This document shows positions 24,971-35,007 of a DNA stretch of 64,000 nt, piece after piece. Numbering within the stretch: the first letter of the stretch is position 1; each line of letters opens with the position of its first letter. A model generated the notes under the pieces. The model made no database searches, was not told the origin of the DNA, and saw nothing but the letters and a program-made list of their open reading frames with translations. The position numbers were made by a program, and so were the translations under genes. The DNA comes from Shewanella jiangmenensis (lineage in GTDB: Bacteria > Pseudomonadota > Gammaproteobacteria > Enterobacterales > Shewanellaceae): positions 744,001 to 808,000 of the forward strand of contig NZ_JAHEPS010000001.1 in assembly GCF_018596335.1 (NCBI RefSeq), written 5' to 3'.

Positions 24971-24996
24971 AAAAAAGGCGCCCTGGGGCGCCTTTT
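24971..24996 (-). terminator. terminator of the DUF481 gene
   Basis: AAAAAAGGCGCC-CTGG-GGCGCCTTTT is a perfect 6-bp GC stem with A/T arms on both sides, 19 bp past the DUF481 stop; it can work in either direction. Confidence 0.88.
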
Positions 24997-25014
24997 CAAT
25001 GAAGACTGACTGAC

Positions 25015-25758
25015 TCAGAACGCGTACAGCAAGGTCATGTTGGTTTCGGTGTCGGTGCTCTTTTTTCCTTCCAGCGGCTCGCTGTTATAGCGCACCACCA
25101 CGGCAAATTTCATCGCCAGCGCACCTATAATGCTCGCCGTCAGCGAGGTTTCACTGCGGGCTTCGAGTTTGTCACCGTAATCGGCCACCACCAGTTGGCG
25201 GAACTTGGATGAATCACTGATCTCGGTTTCAAAGTTCATCACGCCGTGGGCAACCACGCTGGCATCTGAACTGTAACCGAGCAGCTGCGCCTGCTCACTG
25301 TCGAGGCGCTGGTACTGATAACCGGGGCCGATTTCCACATCAAATATGGTCTTGCCGGTATCGACAAAGCGGTGACCATAACCTGCGGCTGCGGTGAACT
25401 TGTAGTCGTAACCTGTGAAAGGATCCTGCTCGTAGTTGCTGTTGGCAAACAGATAATCATCGTCATCGAAACGATAATTGCCCTGGGCTCCGGCAAAGTA
25501 GCGCTCGGCGGTCACCACATCTGTGTCTTCCTTGTACAGCGCTTCGAGCACGTACTGGTTTTCCCAGTTGCCAAGCTCATGCTTCAGGCCAAGGCGACCC
25601 TTGAGCGAGCTGGTGTCGGTGTTGCCCGTGGTCAGGGTTGCGCCAAGCTCTGCTTCGCCGGCGAAGGTATTGTCGCCCTCAATAAAATCGGCCCCAGCCA
25701 GCGCAGGCAGGGAAATGGCGCCGGGAAGCAGCACTCCAATCAGCAGTTTGTTGAACAT
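25015..25758 (-). CDS. DUF481 outer-membrane protein (YdiY-like)
   Basis: From ATG 25758, with AAGGAT 7 nt upstream, the product has 247 residues; the longer frame to 25812 lacks a ribosome-binding site and would bury the signal peptide. A Sec signal (F-N-K-L-L-I-G-V-L-L-P-G, cleavage at A-L-A) is followed by alternating beta strands with aromatic girdles and G-x-x-x-T-T-G-N-T-D-T-x-S, the hallmark of DUF481 barrels. The protein ends in Phe (L-L-Y-A-F), the usual outer-membrane insertion signal. Its role is unknown. Confidence 0.9.
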   Translation of the reverse strand: MFNKLLIGVLLPGAISLPALAGADFIEGDNTFAGEAELGATLTTGNTDTSSLKGRLGLKHELGNWENQYVLEALYKEDTDVVTAERYFAGAQGNYRFDDDDYLFANSNYEQDPFTGYDYKFTAAAGYGHRFVDTGKTIFDVEIGPGYQYQRLDSEQAQLLGYSSDASVVAHGVMNFETEISDSSKFRQLVVADYGDKLEARSETSLTASIIGALAMKFAVVVRYNSEPLEGKKSTDTETNMTLLYAF

Positions 25759-25887
25759 ATTTTTATCCTTATCAGACTTTATTACTCCAAATTTCGCAGG
25801 GGATAGTACCACCCAGGGGCGAAAAGTTGAAACTTCAGCATTGTCTTCTATAAGGATTTTTCACTTATTTATCGCAATTATGCAGCA

Positions 25888-27483
25888 TCAGGTACCACAA
25901 AAAGTACGAAACGGCGCACTGTCTTTGGGCGCTGGCATGGCGTAACCGGTTTTGCCCGGCTGCTCATCAAAGGGACGGCACACCAGCGCCAGCAGCGCTT
26001 CAAATGCCGCCATATCACCGGCCTCAGCATCATCGAGCGCCGCCTGCAGCAGGTGATTGCGCGGAATATAAATCGGATTGGCGCCAAGCATGCGTGCGCG
26101 GGTCTGCTCGGGCGGCTCGCCGCCAAGCCGTGCGCGCCAGCGCTCAAGCCAAGCAAGCAATGAGGCGGTATCGGCGCAGCTATTCACGCCTGATGCGCGC
26201 CAGAGCGACAGAATATGGCGCTCATCCTGAACCTCTGTCTCGAGACTGAACGCCAGCGCGCGAAACGCCTGGGTAAAATCAAGCCCAAGCTTGCCAAGCT
26301 CGGTAAGAAAACCCATAAACAGGTCCAGATCGTCCTCTTCGGGCGCGGCGATACCAAACTTGGGCGCAAATACAGCAAGCCACTCGCGGGTGTAAACCTC
26401 GGCAAAGCGGTCAAGCACGCCCTGAGCCAGCGCAAGCGCTTCGGATTCATCCTTTGCAAGCAAAGGCAGCAGCGCCTCGGCAAAGCGGGCGAGATTCCAG
26501 CGGCAAATGCCCGGCTGATTGCCATAGGCATAGCGGCCGTCGGCATCGATGGAGCTGAATACGGTATGGGGATCGTAAGCCTCCATAAAGGCGCAGGGGC
26601 CGTAATCTATGGTTTCACCTGAGATGGTCACGTTATCGGTATTCATCACCCCGTGAATAAAGCCAAGGCCCATCCAGCGGGCAACCAGCGCCGCCTGCGC
26701 ATCCGCGACCTGCTCAAGCAGTGCCAACGCCGGATTGGTGGCGGTGTGCTCTTTACTCTCCGGCGTGGACGGCTCCTGAGTTGACGGCTCTAGAACTGAC
26801 GGCTCCTGAGTTGACTGCTCCTGAGTTGATGGCTCATGCATTAACGGATAATGGCGCGCCAGGCTGTAGTCGACCAGGGCCTTGAGCGCCTCATGGTCCT
26901 GCCGGGCGGCAAAGTACTCAAAAGTGCCAACCCGAATATGGCTTGCCGCCACTCGGGCGAGCACGGCGCCGGGCTTAATGCCATCGCGGTACACATGCTC
27001 ACCTGTGCTGACTGCCGCAATGGCACGGGTAGTCGGCACTCCGAGGGCATGCATGGCTTCTCCCATCAGGTATTCGCGCAGCACAGGGCCAAGCACCGCC
27101 TTGCCATCACCACCGCGGGAAAAATTGGTACGCCCGGAACCTTTAAGGTGAATGTCGCGTCGCCGCCCATGGGTATCTATGACTTCACCAAGCAGCAAGG
27201 CCCGGCCATCGCCCAGACGCGGTGAAAAGCCGCCAAACTGATGGCCGGCATAAACCAGCGCCACCGGCTCACTGCCGTCTGCGTTTAACATGCCGCTGAA
27301 AAATGCCGCCAGCCGGTCATCGGCGCTGTAGCGCATGTCCATGCCAAGCTCATCGGCAAGCTGCAGGTTAAGACACACCAGCTGCGGATTGGGCACCCTT
27401 GCCCCCTGCCATGGCTCATAAAATCCGGGTAAATCCCTGACCAGGGTGTTATCAAATCTGAAGGGGGAAAAATCCAACGCCAT
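25888..27483 (-). CDS. selO: protein adenylyltransferase SelO (YdiU)
   Basis: SelO is a pseudokinase-fold enzyme that transfers AMP from ATP to protein hydroxyls and is linked to redox homeostasis. The 531 residues contain Y-A-G-H-Q-F-G-G-F, R-L-G-D-G-R-A, H-L-K-G-S-G-R-T-N-F-S-R-G-G-D-G-K-A, and the active-site M-N-T-D-N-V with I-D-Y-G-P. The C-terminus is F-C-G-T, placing Cys three from the end, where eukaryotic SelO has selenocysteine. It is longer than the usual 480 or so, partly because of an E/S/T/P-rich insertion near residues 219-243. CAGGAG precedes the ATG. Monocistronic. Confidence 0.93.
   Translation of the reverse strand: MALDFSPFRFDNTLVRDLPGFYEPWQGARVPNPQLVCLNLQLADELGMDMRYSADDRLAAFFSGMLNADGSEPVALVYAGHQFGGFSPRLGDGRALLLGEVIDTHGRRRDIHLKGSGRTNFSRGGDGKAVLGPVLREYLMGEAMHALGVPTTRAIAAVSTGEHVYRDGIKPGAVLARVAASHIRVGTFEYFAARQDHEALKALVDYSLARHYPLMHEPSTQEQSTQEPSVLEPSTQEPSTPESKEHTATNPALALLEQVADAQAALVARWMGLGFIHGVMNTDNVTISGETIDYGPCAFMEAYDPHTVFSSIDADGRYAYGNQPGICRWNLARFAEALLPLLAKDESEALALAQGVLDRFAEVYTREWLAVFAPKFGIAAPEEDDLDLFMGFLTELGKLGLDFTQAFRALAFSLETEVQDERHILSLWRASGVNSCADTASLLAWLERWRARLGGEPPEQTRARMLGANPIYIPRNHLLQAALDDAEAGDMAAFEALLALVCRPFDEQPGKTGYAMPAPKDSAPFRTFCGT
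26756..26830 (-). repeat. five tandem 15-bp units inside selO
   Basis: Head-to-tail 15-bp units based on GGCTCCTGAGTTGAC encode E-P-S-T-Q-like pentapeptides. The central units are near identical and the outer ones diverged. They form an insertion absent from standard SelO. Confidence 0.85.
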
Positions 27484-27566
27484 GCTTTACTCCTGACATA
27501 CTGTGCCCAAACGGCGGTTAACACATGCTAGCAAGTGTTGCCCCGCCATGCCCGCATAAAAACAAC

Positions 27567-27590
27567 AAGGCCGCCAAGCGGCGGCCTTTT
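27567..27590 (-). terminator. terminator of the M48 protease gene
   Basis: GGCCGCC-AAGC-GGCGGCC is a perfect 7-bp stem. On the minus strand its exit reads TTGTTGTTTTT. It lies just past the M48 stop at 27596. Confidence 0.8.
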
Positions 27591-27595
27591 GAGCA

Positions 27596-29104
27596 TTATC
27601 CCTGACACTGCTCAGGCAGGTACTCGTTGGGAATATCCGGCGAGTGACATACCCACTCGATACCCGCTTCGTGAACCTCAGGAATAAGGTAAATTTCGTA
27701 GCCCTGGAAACTGCCAAGGGCGTCTGAGCCGGTGAAACCGATTATGCCCTGTTCATACAGCTGAATAACCGGCAGACCTTCAGGCACATCCACCGACTCA
27801 GGCCATGCCTGGGTGGTTTGGTAGTGGGTGGTGATAAGCTCCTGAATAGGCTTGAATCCACCCAGCTGCGCGGCAATATCGGCAGCAGACTGCTGCGGGT
27901 TACCGGCATCGAAGGCGACCTCAGCCGAGCTGTCAGCCCCGCTGCCATCCTCAGCAAATACGCCTGTGGTACCCTGGGCATCCGCATTGGCGCCGCCTTG
28001 ATCCGCATAGCTTTGGTCAGCAGCGCTTTGATCCGTATAACTTTGATCGCTATAGCTCTGGTCCCATTGGCTGCTGTCCTGCGACAGACCACCGCCCAGC
28101 AGCCCCGGTAATTTGTCGGTCATGCCGGACATTTTCGGCAGCAGCAAGGCTGCCACTACGCCCAGGATCATAAAGAAGAAGATCATCGCCCCCAGCGGAT
28201 TGCCGGTACGCGGCATCAGGAGTGACAGACACCAAGCCAGCACACTGCGCCCCGGTGCCACATAGGGCTTGCCTTCGGCGCGGGCCTTGAGATGGCCCAT
28301 GCGCTTGGTCAGCCAGGGGTAGCTCGCGCCAAGCTCATGAAAGCTCATCCAGAAACCACGGCTTTCTTCACTTTGGCGGATATAGGCATCAAGGTTCATA
28401 TTGCGCCACTGCTCTGAGCCGGCGGCCAGCACAGCCACGGCACGGCTTGCGGACTCTAAGCTATTGGTGCAGCGCAAACCGTGCAGATCGCAGCTGTATT
28501 TGCAGGCGCGGGCATAGGCAGGTCCAAGCAGCGGCAGCCAGCTTGAGAGCACCAGAAACGGGCCACTGCCGAGGTGACCACGGCGGATATGGCCAAGCTC
28601 GTGGCCCATGTAGAAATTGATCCCGTCCGGATCCTGTTTAAGCGCATCCACAATCGATGAGAACAGCACTACATAGTTACGGCGTAAAAAGCGGGTCGCG
28701 AGCGCATTGAGCATGCCATCGGCGGCAAAGAGATAGGCGCGCGGCGGCGTCTTTATCTCAAGGCGCTTGCAGCTCTCGAGAAACCGGGCATGAAGCTCGG
28801 GGAATTGGTCAGCGGTAATTTCCACCGCCGTGCCCTTGAGGTAGCTGATAAAGGCAGAGTGACCAAACAGATAGGCGATGAAAAACATCAGCACAAACAG
28901 GAGTGCCAAGCCCTTGGTCAGTACAATCAAGGTCAGCCACAGCAAGGCTGCAATAACAGCCAAAATGGCAAACAGCGGTTTTTCTTTGGGGTACACCAGC
29001 GCATCGAGTGCGATGGGTGCAGCAGATTGGGTTACAGAGTTTGGCGCGGGTGCGTCGGCGCTCGAAGCAGGGATAACCCCGCCTTCGGGTAAAACGGCTT
29101 CCAT
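27596..29104 (-). CDS. M48-family membrane metallopeptidase with a repeat linker and extra C-terminal domain
   Basis: The 502-residue protein has two adjacent transmembrane segments (about 43-88), then a zinc protease domain with G-H-E-L-G-H-I-R-R-G-H (H-E-x-x-H) and a later conserved E/D region (Y-S-C-D-L-H-G). M48 proteases such as HtpX remove damaged membrane proteins. A further hydrophobic segment (about 304-325) is followed by a D-Q-S-Y-rich linker and a C-terminal domain of about 110 residues, with two cysteines and no family I recognise. AAGGA precedes the ATG. The start and terminator indicate a single-gene unit. Confidence 0.88.
   Translation of the reverse strand: MEAVLPEGGVIPASSADAPAPNSVTQSAAPIALDALVYPKEKPLFAILAVIAALLWLTLIVLTKGLALLFVLMFFIAYLFGHSAFISYLKGTAVEITADQFPELHARFLESCKRLEIKTPPRAYLFAADGMLNALATRFLRRNYVVLFSSIVDALKQDPDGINFYMGHELGHIRRGHLGSGPFLVLSSWLPLLGPAYARACKYSCDLHGLRCTNSLESASRAVAVLAAGSEQWRNMNLDAYIRQSEESRGFWMSFHELGASYPWLTKRMGHLKARAEGKPYVAPGRSVLAWCLSLLMPRTGNPLGAMIFFFMILGVVAALLLPKMSGMTDKLPGLLGGGLSQDSSQWDQSYSDQSYTDQSAADQSYADQGGANADAQGTTGVFAEDGSGADSSAEVAFDAGNPQQSAADIAAQLGGFKPIQELITTHYQTTQAWPESVDVPEGLPVIQLYEQGIIGFTGSDALGSFQGYEIYLIPEVHEAGIEWVCHSPDIPNEYLPEQCQG
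27989..28063 (-). repeat. five tandem 15-bp units inside the M48 protease gene
   Basis: Units such as CGTATAACTTTGATC repeat every 15 bp and encode D-Q-S-Y-x pentapeptides on the minus strand. They sit in the linker between the protease and the C-terminal domain. Confidence 0.85.
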
Positions 29105-29428
29105 GTCAGTCAGTCCTTAAGGTTAAAATTCGAGCGCACGTTACTGAAAGCAAAGTAGAAAAACAAGTCCAACCTGAGTTTTTACCCAAATTAAAACAAT
29201 CAGACTGCACAATTCTCAACGAACTGATGAAATAGTCGCGCCGCGTCATGAAAAGTGCCCAGGGTTAACGTCAAAAAACCTTGATGGCTAAAACAAAGGT
29301 CATGGCCGCAAAATCGAAATGCCTTGCCTGTAAAATCAAAAAGCCCCGGCAGCAAAATAAAAAAGCCCGCAATCTGCGGGCTTTTAGCTGTGTTTTTATC
29401 GGCTTACCGGTATTGGCCGGCAACAGGA
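29105..29428. other. 324-bp intergenic region between fba and the M48 gene
   Basis: It holds the fba terminator (29361-29385) and, presumably, the promoter of the M48 gene. An AT-rich run lies at 29150-29210. No gene or further repeat was seen. Confidence 0.6.
29361..29385 (-). terminator. terminator of the tkt-epd-pgk-fba operon
   Basis: AAAAGCCCGC pairs with GCGGGCTTTT across a 5-nt loop, with A and T runs on both sides, 44 bp after the fba stop. Confidence 0.9.
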
Positions 29429-30496
29429 TCAACCGTTGATCTTCGGATCCAGCTCGCCGGTCTGATAACGCTTGTACATGGCCTGCAGTGACAGCGGCTT
29501 GATTTTCGAAGCCATACCGGCACAGCCAAAGGCTTCGTAACGCTCGGTACAGATCTCGGCCATGGCTTCCATGGAGGCCTTGAGGAACTTACGTGGGTCG
29601 AATTCACGTGGGTTTTCGGCCAGGAACTTACGTACCGCGCCGGTAGAGGCCAGACGCAGGTCAGTATCGATGTTCACTTTACGCACGCCGTGCTTGATGC
29701 CTTCGACGATTTCTTCCAGCGGCACACCGTAGGTCTCAGGAATGTCACCACCGTATTGGTTGATGATTTCCAGCCAGTACTGAGGCACAGACGATGAACC
29801 GTGCATTACCAGGTGGGTGTTGGGGATGCGGGCGTGGATTTCTTTGATGCGGTCGATACGCAGCACATCGCCGGTAGGCTTGCGGCTGAACTTGTAAGCA
29901 CCGTGGCTGGTACCGATGGCGATGGCCAGGGCATCAACGTGGGTGTCGGCCACAAAGCGCGCGGCTTCTTCGGCGGTGGTCAGCAGCTGATCGTGGCTCA
30001 GTACGCCTTCGGCGCCGATGCCATCTTCTTCACCGGCAGTACCGGTTTCGAGGCTGCCCAGACAGCCGATTTCACCTTCAACCGACACACCACAGGCGTG
30101 GGCAAATGCCACTGTCTTGCGGGTTACATCGACGTTGTACTCGTAAGAAGCCGGGGTTTTACCGTCGGACATCAAAGAGCCGTCCATCATCACCGAGCTC
30201 ATACCCAGCTGGATAGAACGCTGGCACACGTCGGGGTGGGTGCCGTGGTCCTGGTGGATACACACAGGGATATCAGGATACTGCTCGAGGGCGGCGTTCA
30301 TCAGGTACTTGAGGAACTGAGGACGGGCGTACTTACGGGCACCGGCAGAGGCCTGCACAATCACAGGGCTATCGGTGGCTTCGGCCGCCTGCATGATGGC
30401 GCGCATCTGCTCGAGGTTGTTTACGTTAAACGCCGGAACGCCGTAACCATGCTCTGCCGCGTGGTCCAGCAACTGACGAAGGGAAATAAGGGCCAT
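29429..30496 (-). CDS. fba: class II fructose-bisphosphate aldolase
   Basis: This zinc enzyme cleaves fructose 1,6-bisphosphate to dihydroxyacetone phosphate and glyceraldehyde 3-phosphate; the reverse reaction serves gluconeogenesis. The 355 residues carry [13 protein letters not shown], the zinc-site [16 protein letters not shown], and G-T-S-H-G-A-Y-K. Insertions such as E-D-G-I-G-A-E-G place it in the longer subtype (CbbA-like) rather than E. coli FbaA. GGAGT precedes the ATG. It is the last gene of tkt-epd-pgk-fba. Confidence 0.95.
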   Translation of the reverse strand: MALISLRQLLDHAAEHGYGVPAFNVNNLEQMRAIMQAAEATDSPVIVQASAGARKYARPQFLKYLMNAALEQYPDIPVCIHQDHGTHPDVCQRSIQLGMSSVMMDGSLMSDGKTPASYEYNVDVTRKTVAFAHACGVSVEGEIGCLGSLETGTAGEEDGIGAEGVLSHDQLLTTAEEAARFVADTHVDALAIAIGTSHGAYKFSRKPTGDVLRIDRIKEIHARIPNTHLVMHGSSSVPQYWLEIINQYGGDIPETYGVPLEEIVEGIKHGVRKVNIDTDLRLASTGAVRKFLAENPREFDPRKFLKASMEAMAEICTERYEAFGCAGMASKIKPLSLQAMYKRYQTGELDPKING

Positions 30497-30570
30497 TTTT
30501 TACTCCATTAAATAGGGTGACATCCTTGGTTGGGTCACCGAGGTCGCTATCGTTTGGACTGATTTTTATA

Positions 30571-30591
30571 CCTCCCGGTCGGGCCGGGAGG
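30571..30591 (-). terminator. GC-rich hairpin between pgk and fba
   Basis: CCTCCCGG-TCGGG-CCGGGAGG is a perfect 8-bp stem. On the minus strand it is followed by TATAAAAATC, too A-rich for an efficient terminator, so it may be a processing or attenuation site. Confidence 0.5.
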
Positions 30592-30629
30592 CGGTTTCTT
30601 TTAATTATAATAACTTAAAACTATTAAGC

Positions 30630-31805
30630 TTAGTTGCCGCGCGCTTTGAGCATGGCAACTGCTGGCAGCTCTTTGCCTTCGAGGAACTCAAGGAAGGCAC
30701 CGCCACCGGTAGAGATGTAAGACACCTTATCGGCAATACCGTATTTATCCACGGCCGCCAGAGTGTCACCGCCACCGGCGATAGAGAAGGCAGAAGACTC
30801 GGCAATCGCTTGGGCGATGCGCTTGGTGCCTTCACCGAACTGGTCGAACTCGAATACACCCACAGGGCCGTTCCAGACTATGGTACCAGCGTTCTTGAGG
30901 ATGGCAGCCAGGGCCTCGGCGCTGTCTGGGCCGATGTCGAAAATCATATCGTCGGCGGCGACGTCACTCACATTTTTCAGGGTAGCAACGGCATTCGGGC
31001 TGAACTCTTTACCCACTACCACATCAGTCGGCACAGGGATATCGCCACCACGGCTCTGGGCATTGGCCACCAGTCGCTTGGCTTCATCAATCAGGTCGGC
31101 TTCATACAGCGACTTACCTACCTGGTTACCGGCTGCGGCAATAAAGGTGTTGGCGATACCGCCGCCCACCACCAGCTGATCAACGATACCGGAGAGTGAC
31201 TCAAGTACAGTGAGCTTGGTCGATACCTTGGAGCCACCCACGATGGCCACCAGCGGACGGGCGGGGTTGTCCAGCGCCTTACCGAGCGCATCAAGCTCTT
31301 CAGCAAGCAGTGGACCTGCGCAGGCGATAGGGGCGTACAGACCCACGCCGTTGGTAGAGGCTTCAGCACGGTGCGCGGTACCAAAGGCGTCCATCACGTA
31401 TACGTCGCACAGAGCTGCCATCTTCTTCGACAGCGCCTCGTCGTTCTTCTTCTCGCCCTTGTTGAAACGAACGTTTTCGAACACCACCACTTCGCCAACG
31501 GCCACGTCAACGCCATCGAGGTAATCGGTGACCAGACGCACAGGGCAATCCAGTGCGGCCGTCAGGTAGTTAACCACCGGCTTCATGGAGAACTCTTCGT
31601 TGTATTCGCCTTCGGTCGGACGACCCAGGTGTGACATCACCATCACAGCCGCACCTTTTTCGAGCGCGAGTTTGATGGTCGGCAAAGAGGCACGCAGACG
31701 GGCATCGCTGGTGACGACGCCATCGGCCACGGGAACGTTCAGATCTTCACGGATAAGCACGCGCTTGCCGTTGAGATCCAGGTCTGACATTTTGATAATT
31801 GCCAT
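30630..31805 (-). CDS. pgk: phosphoglycerate kinase
   Basis: Pgk transfers phosphate from 1,3-bisphosphoglycerate to ADP in glycolysis and runs backwards in gluconeogenesis. The 391-residue length is normal. Motifs are [30 protein letters not shown], the hinge G-G-S-K-V-S-T-K, and [11 protein letters not shown], ending with the nucleotide loop [13 protein letters not shown] precedes the ATG. It lies 81 bp after epd. Confidence 0.97.
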   Translation of the reverse strand: MAIIKMSDLDLNGKRVLIREDLNVPVADGVVTSDARLRASLPTIKLALEKGAAVMVMSHLGRPTEGEYNEEFSMKPVVNYLTAALDCPVRLVTDYLDGVDVAVGEVVVFENVRFNKGEKKNDEALSKKMAALCDVYVMDAFGTAHRAEASTNGVGLYAPIACAGPLLAEELDALGKALDNPARPLVAIVGGSKVSTKLTVLESLSGIVDQLVVGGGIANTFIAAAGNQVGKSLYEADLIDEAKRLVANAQSRGGDIPVPTDVVVGKEFSPNAVATLKNVSDVAADDMIFDIGPDSAEALAAILKNAGTIVWNGPVGVFEFDQFGEGTKRIAQAIAESSAFSIAGGGDTLAAVDKYGIADKVSYISTGGGAFLEFLEGKELPAVAMLKARGN

Positions 31806-31886
31806 GGTATTGCTTCCTTATTTTTAATCAAAAACAAATTCTTGCGAGAGCCGCTTTTCCTTGCAGCCCTTAATAGTCTTGTAGGG

Positions 31887-32903
31887 TCACGCCTTTTCTG
31901 TGGCGACCATCGCCAATGCGGTATCGAGCATGCGGTTGGCAAAACCCCACTCGTTGTCGCACCACAGCAGCATTTTTACCAGGTGCCCGGCGCTGACCCG
32001 GGTCTGGGTTCCATCCACCACGCTGGAGCGCGGGTCATGGTTAAAATCACATGATACCAGAGGCTCATCTGTGTAGCCCAGTATGCCGCTGGCACTGCCA
32101 TCTGCGGCGGCCTTGAGCGCCGCATTCACTGTGGCGATATCCACCTGTTTTTCCAGCGTCACCGAGAGGTCAATGGCGGTAACGTTGATGGTGGGCACCC
32201 GTACCGAGATGGCTTCAAACTTGTCTTTCATCTGCGGCAGAATACGCTCAATCCCGCGGGCAAGCTTGGTGTCCACCGGAATAATCGACTGGCTGGCGGC
32301 GCGGGTGCGGCGCAGGTCGTCATGGTAGGCATCAATCACCTGCTGGTCGTTCATCGCCGAGTGGATGGTGGTGATGGCGCCGCTTTTCACGCCAAAGTGG
32401 CGGTCGAGCACATCGATAACCGGCACCAGACAGTTGGTGGTGCAGGAGGCGTTGGAGACCACGGTATCAGTGGCTTTAAGCGTGCCTTCGTTCACGCCAT
32501 ACACTATGGTGGCGTCGATATCAGCAGAAGACGGATGGCTTATCAGCACCTTACGGGCGCCAGCATGAATATGGGCTTCGGCACTGGTTCTGTCGTTGAG
32601 GGCGCCGGTACATTCAAATACCAGGTCAACATCCAGCTCACGCCAGGGCAGCGCGGCGGCATCTTCAATGCAAAGCAATTGGATACGGTCATCACCCAGA
32701 TGCATCATGCCGTCATCGAGTGAGGCGCGGGTGTGAAATCGACCATGGGTGGTGTCGTAATTGGTCAGGTGGACTATGGCCTCGGGTTTGGCCAGTTCAT
32801 TAATGGCAACCAGCTGCATTTGCCCGCGCTTACCGGACTCATAAAGCGCCCGCAGTACCGAGCGGCCAATGCGGCCATAACCGTTGATTGCAACACGGAT
32901 CAT
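31887..32903 (-). CDS. epd: erythrose-4-phosphate dehydrogenase (GapB-type)
   Basis: Epd oxidises erythrose 4-phosphate to 4-phosphoerythronate, the first step of the DXP-dependent pyridoxal phosphate route. I place the start at ATG 32903 ([14 protein letters not shown]), giving 338 residues; the frame extends upstream to 33104 but those residues are not part of the family. The catalytic [12 protein letters not shown]-x-D-Q-Q-V-I-D-A and W-R-E-L match E. coli Epd more than GapA. Context with tkt, which makes erythrose 4-phosphate, and pgk supports the call. Confidence 0.94.
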   Translation of the reverse strand: MIRVAINGYGRIGRSVLRALYESGKRGQMQLVAINELAKPEAIVHLTNYDTTHGRFHTRASLDDGMMHLGDDRIQLLCIEDAAALPWRELDVDLVFECTGALNDRTSAEAHIHAGARKVLISHPSSADIDATIVYGVNEGTLKATDTVVSNASCTTNCLVPVIDVLDRHFGVKSGAITTIHSAMNDQQVIDAYHDDLRRTRAASQSIIPVDTKLARGIERILPQMKDKFEAISVRVPTINVTAIDLSVTLEKQVDIATVNAALKAAADGSASGILGYTDEPLVSCDFNHDPRSSVVDGTQTRVSAGHLVKMLLWCDNEWGFANRMLDTALAMVATEKA

Positions 32904-32949
32904 AGTGGTGAGCAAATCCTCAGGGGAGGTAAAGAGCCCTGCCGACTCC

Positions 32950-33005
32950 CCTGCCGGCAGGACCTGAACGGCTTGTCGTTCAGACGGCGGATGCAGGCAT
33001 CCGCC
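32950..33005 (-). other. three consecutive stem-loops between tkt and epd
   Basis: Within 56 bp lie the palindrome CCTGCCGGCAGG (32950-32961), CTGAACG/CGTTCAG with a 6-nt loop (32964-32983 region), and GGCGGATGC-AG-GCATCCGCC (32986-33005, perfect 9-bp stem). None has a T-tract, so RNA processing or differential stability is more likely than termination. Confidence 0.7.
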
Positions 33006-33015
33006 TTGCTCGCAA

Positions 33016-35007
33016 TCAGCCCAGCAGCTCGTCGGCGGCAGCAACCACCTTGTCGACGGTGAAGCCGAACATTTCAAACAGCTGATTGGCTGGCGCAGAT
33101 TCACCGAAGCTGGTCATGCCGATGATGCGGCCATTGAGACCCACATACTTATACCAGTAATCGGCAATACCCGCTTCCACGGCCACGCGTTTTGTGACGT
33201 TGGCAGGCAGAACGGCTTCTTTGTAGGCCGCATCCTGCTTGTCGAACACGTCGGTAGAAGGCATGGACACCACGCGCACCTGCTTGCCCTTGGCAGTCAG
33301 TGCAGCCTGCGCCTTCACGGCCAGTTCCACTTCAGAGCCGGTGGCAATGATGATGAGCTCAGGCGCAGCCGCGCTGTCTACCAGCACGTAACCGCCCTTG
33401 GCGACATTGGCGAGCTGCTCGGCAGTGCGTGGCATTTGTGCCAGGTTCTGACGCGAGAAGATGAGCGAGGTCGGGCCGTCTTTGCGCTCGATGGCGTATT
33501 TCCAGGCCACGGCAGACTCAACCTGGTCACATGGGCGCCAGGTGCTCATGTTCGGGGTTACGCGCAGCGAAGCCATTTGCTCCACCGGCTGGTGAGTCGG
33601 GCCGTCTTCGCCCAGACCGATAGAGTCGTGGGTGTACACCTGGATGTTCTGCACCTTCATCAGCGCAGCCATACGCATGGCGTTACGGGCATATTCCATA
33701 AACATCAGGAAGGTCGCGCCGTATGGCACAAAGCCACCGTGCAGGGCGATACCGTTGATGATGGCAGTCATACCGAACTCACGCACACCATAGTGCAGGT
33801 AGTTGCCGCTGGCATCGTCACCTGTGATGGACTTGGAGCGTGAGTACATGGTCAGGTTGGATGGCGCCAGGTCAGCACTGCCGCCAAGGAACTCAGGCAG
33901 CATGGCACCGAAGGCTTCCAGGGCGTTTTGCGAGGCTTTACGGGAAGCGATGTTGGCAGGGTTGTTCTGCAGCTTCTCGATGTAGGCCTGAGCTTCTGCG
34001 CCAAAGTTGGCAGGCAGTTCGCCCTTCACGCGGCGCAGGTATTCGCCAGCCAGCTCTGGGTAAGCGGCGGCGTAAGCGGCAAACTTTTCATTCCAGGCAG
34101 CTTCGGCCACTTTACCGGCTTCTTTGGCATCCCACTCGGCATAAATATCAGCAGGGATAACGAATGGATCGTGCTTCCAGCCAAGGAACTCACGGGCAGC
34201 GGCGATTTCAGCATCGCCCAGCGGCGCGCCGTGGCAGTCGTGTGAGCCAGACTTATTTGGTGAGCCATAACCGATAATGGTTTTGCAGCAAATCAGGGTT
34301 GGGCGTGGGTCAGCCTTGGCAGCCTTGATGGCTGCATCAATGGCGTCGGCGTCGTGGCCGTCCACACCGGCAATCACATGCCAGCCGTAGGCTTCGAAAC
34401 GCTTCGGCGTGTCATCGCTGAACCAGCCTTCTACGTGACCGTCGATGGAGATGCCGTTGTCATCCCAGAAGGCAATCAGTTTGCCAAGACCGAGAGTGCC
34501 CGCCAGTGAGCAAGCCTCGTGGGAGATACCTTCCATCAAACAGCCGTCACCCATGAACACATAGGTGAAGTGGTCAACGATGTCGTGACCGTCACGGTTA
34601 AACTGAGCCGCCAACACTTTTTCAGCGATGGCCATACCCACGCCGTTGGTGATGCCCTGACCCAGAGGGCCGGTGGTAGTTTCGATACCAGGGGCATAAC
34701 CGTACTCTGGGTGGCCCGGAGTGCGTGAGTGCAACTGACGGAATTGCTTGAGATCTTCAATTGTCAGGTCGTAGCCGGCCAGGTGCAGCAGCGAGTAGTG
34801 CAGCATAGAGCCGTGGCCATTGGAGAGGATGAAACGGTCGCGATCGGCCCACTGTGGGTTGGTGGGGTTGTGCTTCAGGTGACCACGCCACAGGACTTCG
34901 GCGATATCGGCCATACCCATTGGGGCACCCGGGTGACCGGAGTTGGCCTTTTGAACGGCGTCCATGCTGAGTGCGCGGATAGCGTTGGCGAGTTGTTTAC
35001 GAGACAT
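33016..35007 (-). CDS. tkt: transketolase
   Basis: Transketolase moves two-carbon units between sugar phosphates using thiamine diphosphate. The 663 residues contain the N-terminal H-P-G-A-P-M-G-M-A, the cofactor motif [13 protein letters not shown] (G-D-G with a distal N in D-D-N-G), G-H-D-x-D-A, and the pyrimidine-domain E-F-G-M and [24 protein letters not shown] precedes the ATG. It leads the tkt-epd-pgk-fba operon, divergent from metK. Confidence 0.97.
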   Translation of the reverse strand: MSRKQLANAIRALSMDAVQKANSGHPGAPMGMADIAEVLWRGHLKHNPTNPQWADRDRFILSNGHGSMLHYSLLHLAGYDLTIEDLKQFRQLHSRTPGHPEYGYAPGIETTTGPLGQGITNGVGMAIAEKVLAAQFNRDGHDIVDHFTYVFMGDGCLMEGISHEACSLAGTLGLGKLIAFWDDNGISIDGHVEGWFSDDTPKRFEAYGWHVIAGVDGHDADAIDAAIKAAKADPRPTLICCKTIIGYGSPNKSGSHDCHGAPLGDAEIAAAREFLGWKHDPFVIPADIYAEWDAKEAGKVAEAAWNEKFAAYAAAYPELAGEYLRRVKGELPANFGAEAQAYIEKLQNNPANIASRKASQNALEAFGAMLPEFLGGSADLAPSNLTMYSRSKSITGDDASGNYLHYGVREFGMTAIINGIALHGGFVPYGATFLMFMEYARNAMRMAALMKVQNIQVYTHDSIGLGEDGPTHQPVEQMASLRVTPNMSTWRPCDQVESAVAWKYAIERKDGPTSLIFSRQNLAQMPRTAEQLANVAKGGYVLVDSAAAPELIIIATGSEVELAVKAQAALTAKGKQVRVVSMPSTDVFDKQDAAYKEAVLPANVTKRVAVEAGIADYWYKYVGLNGRIIGMTSFGESAPANQLFEMFGFTVDKVVAAADELLG

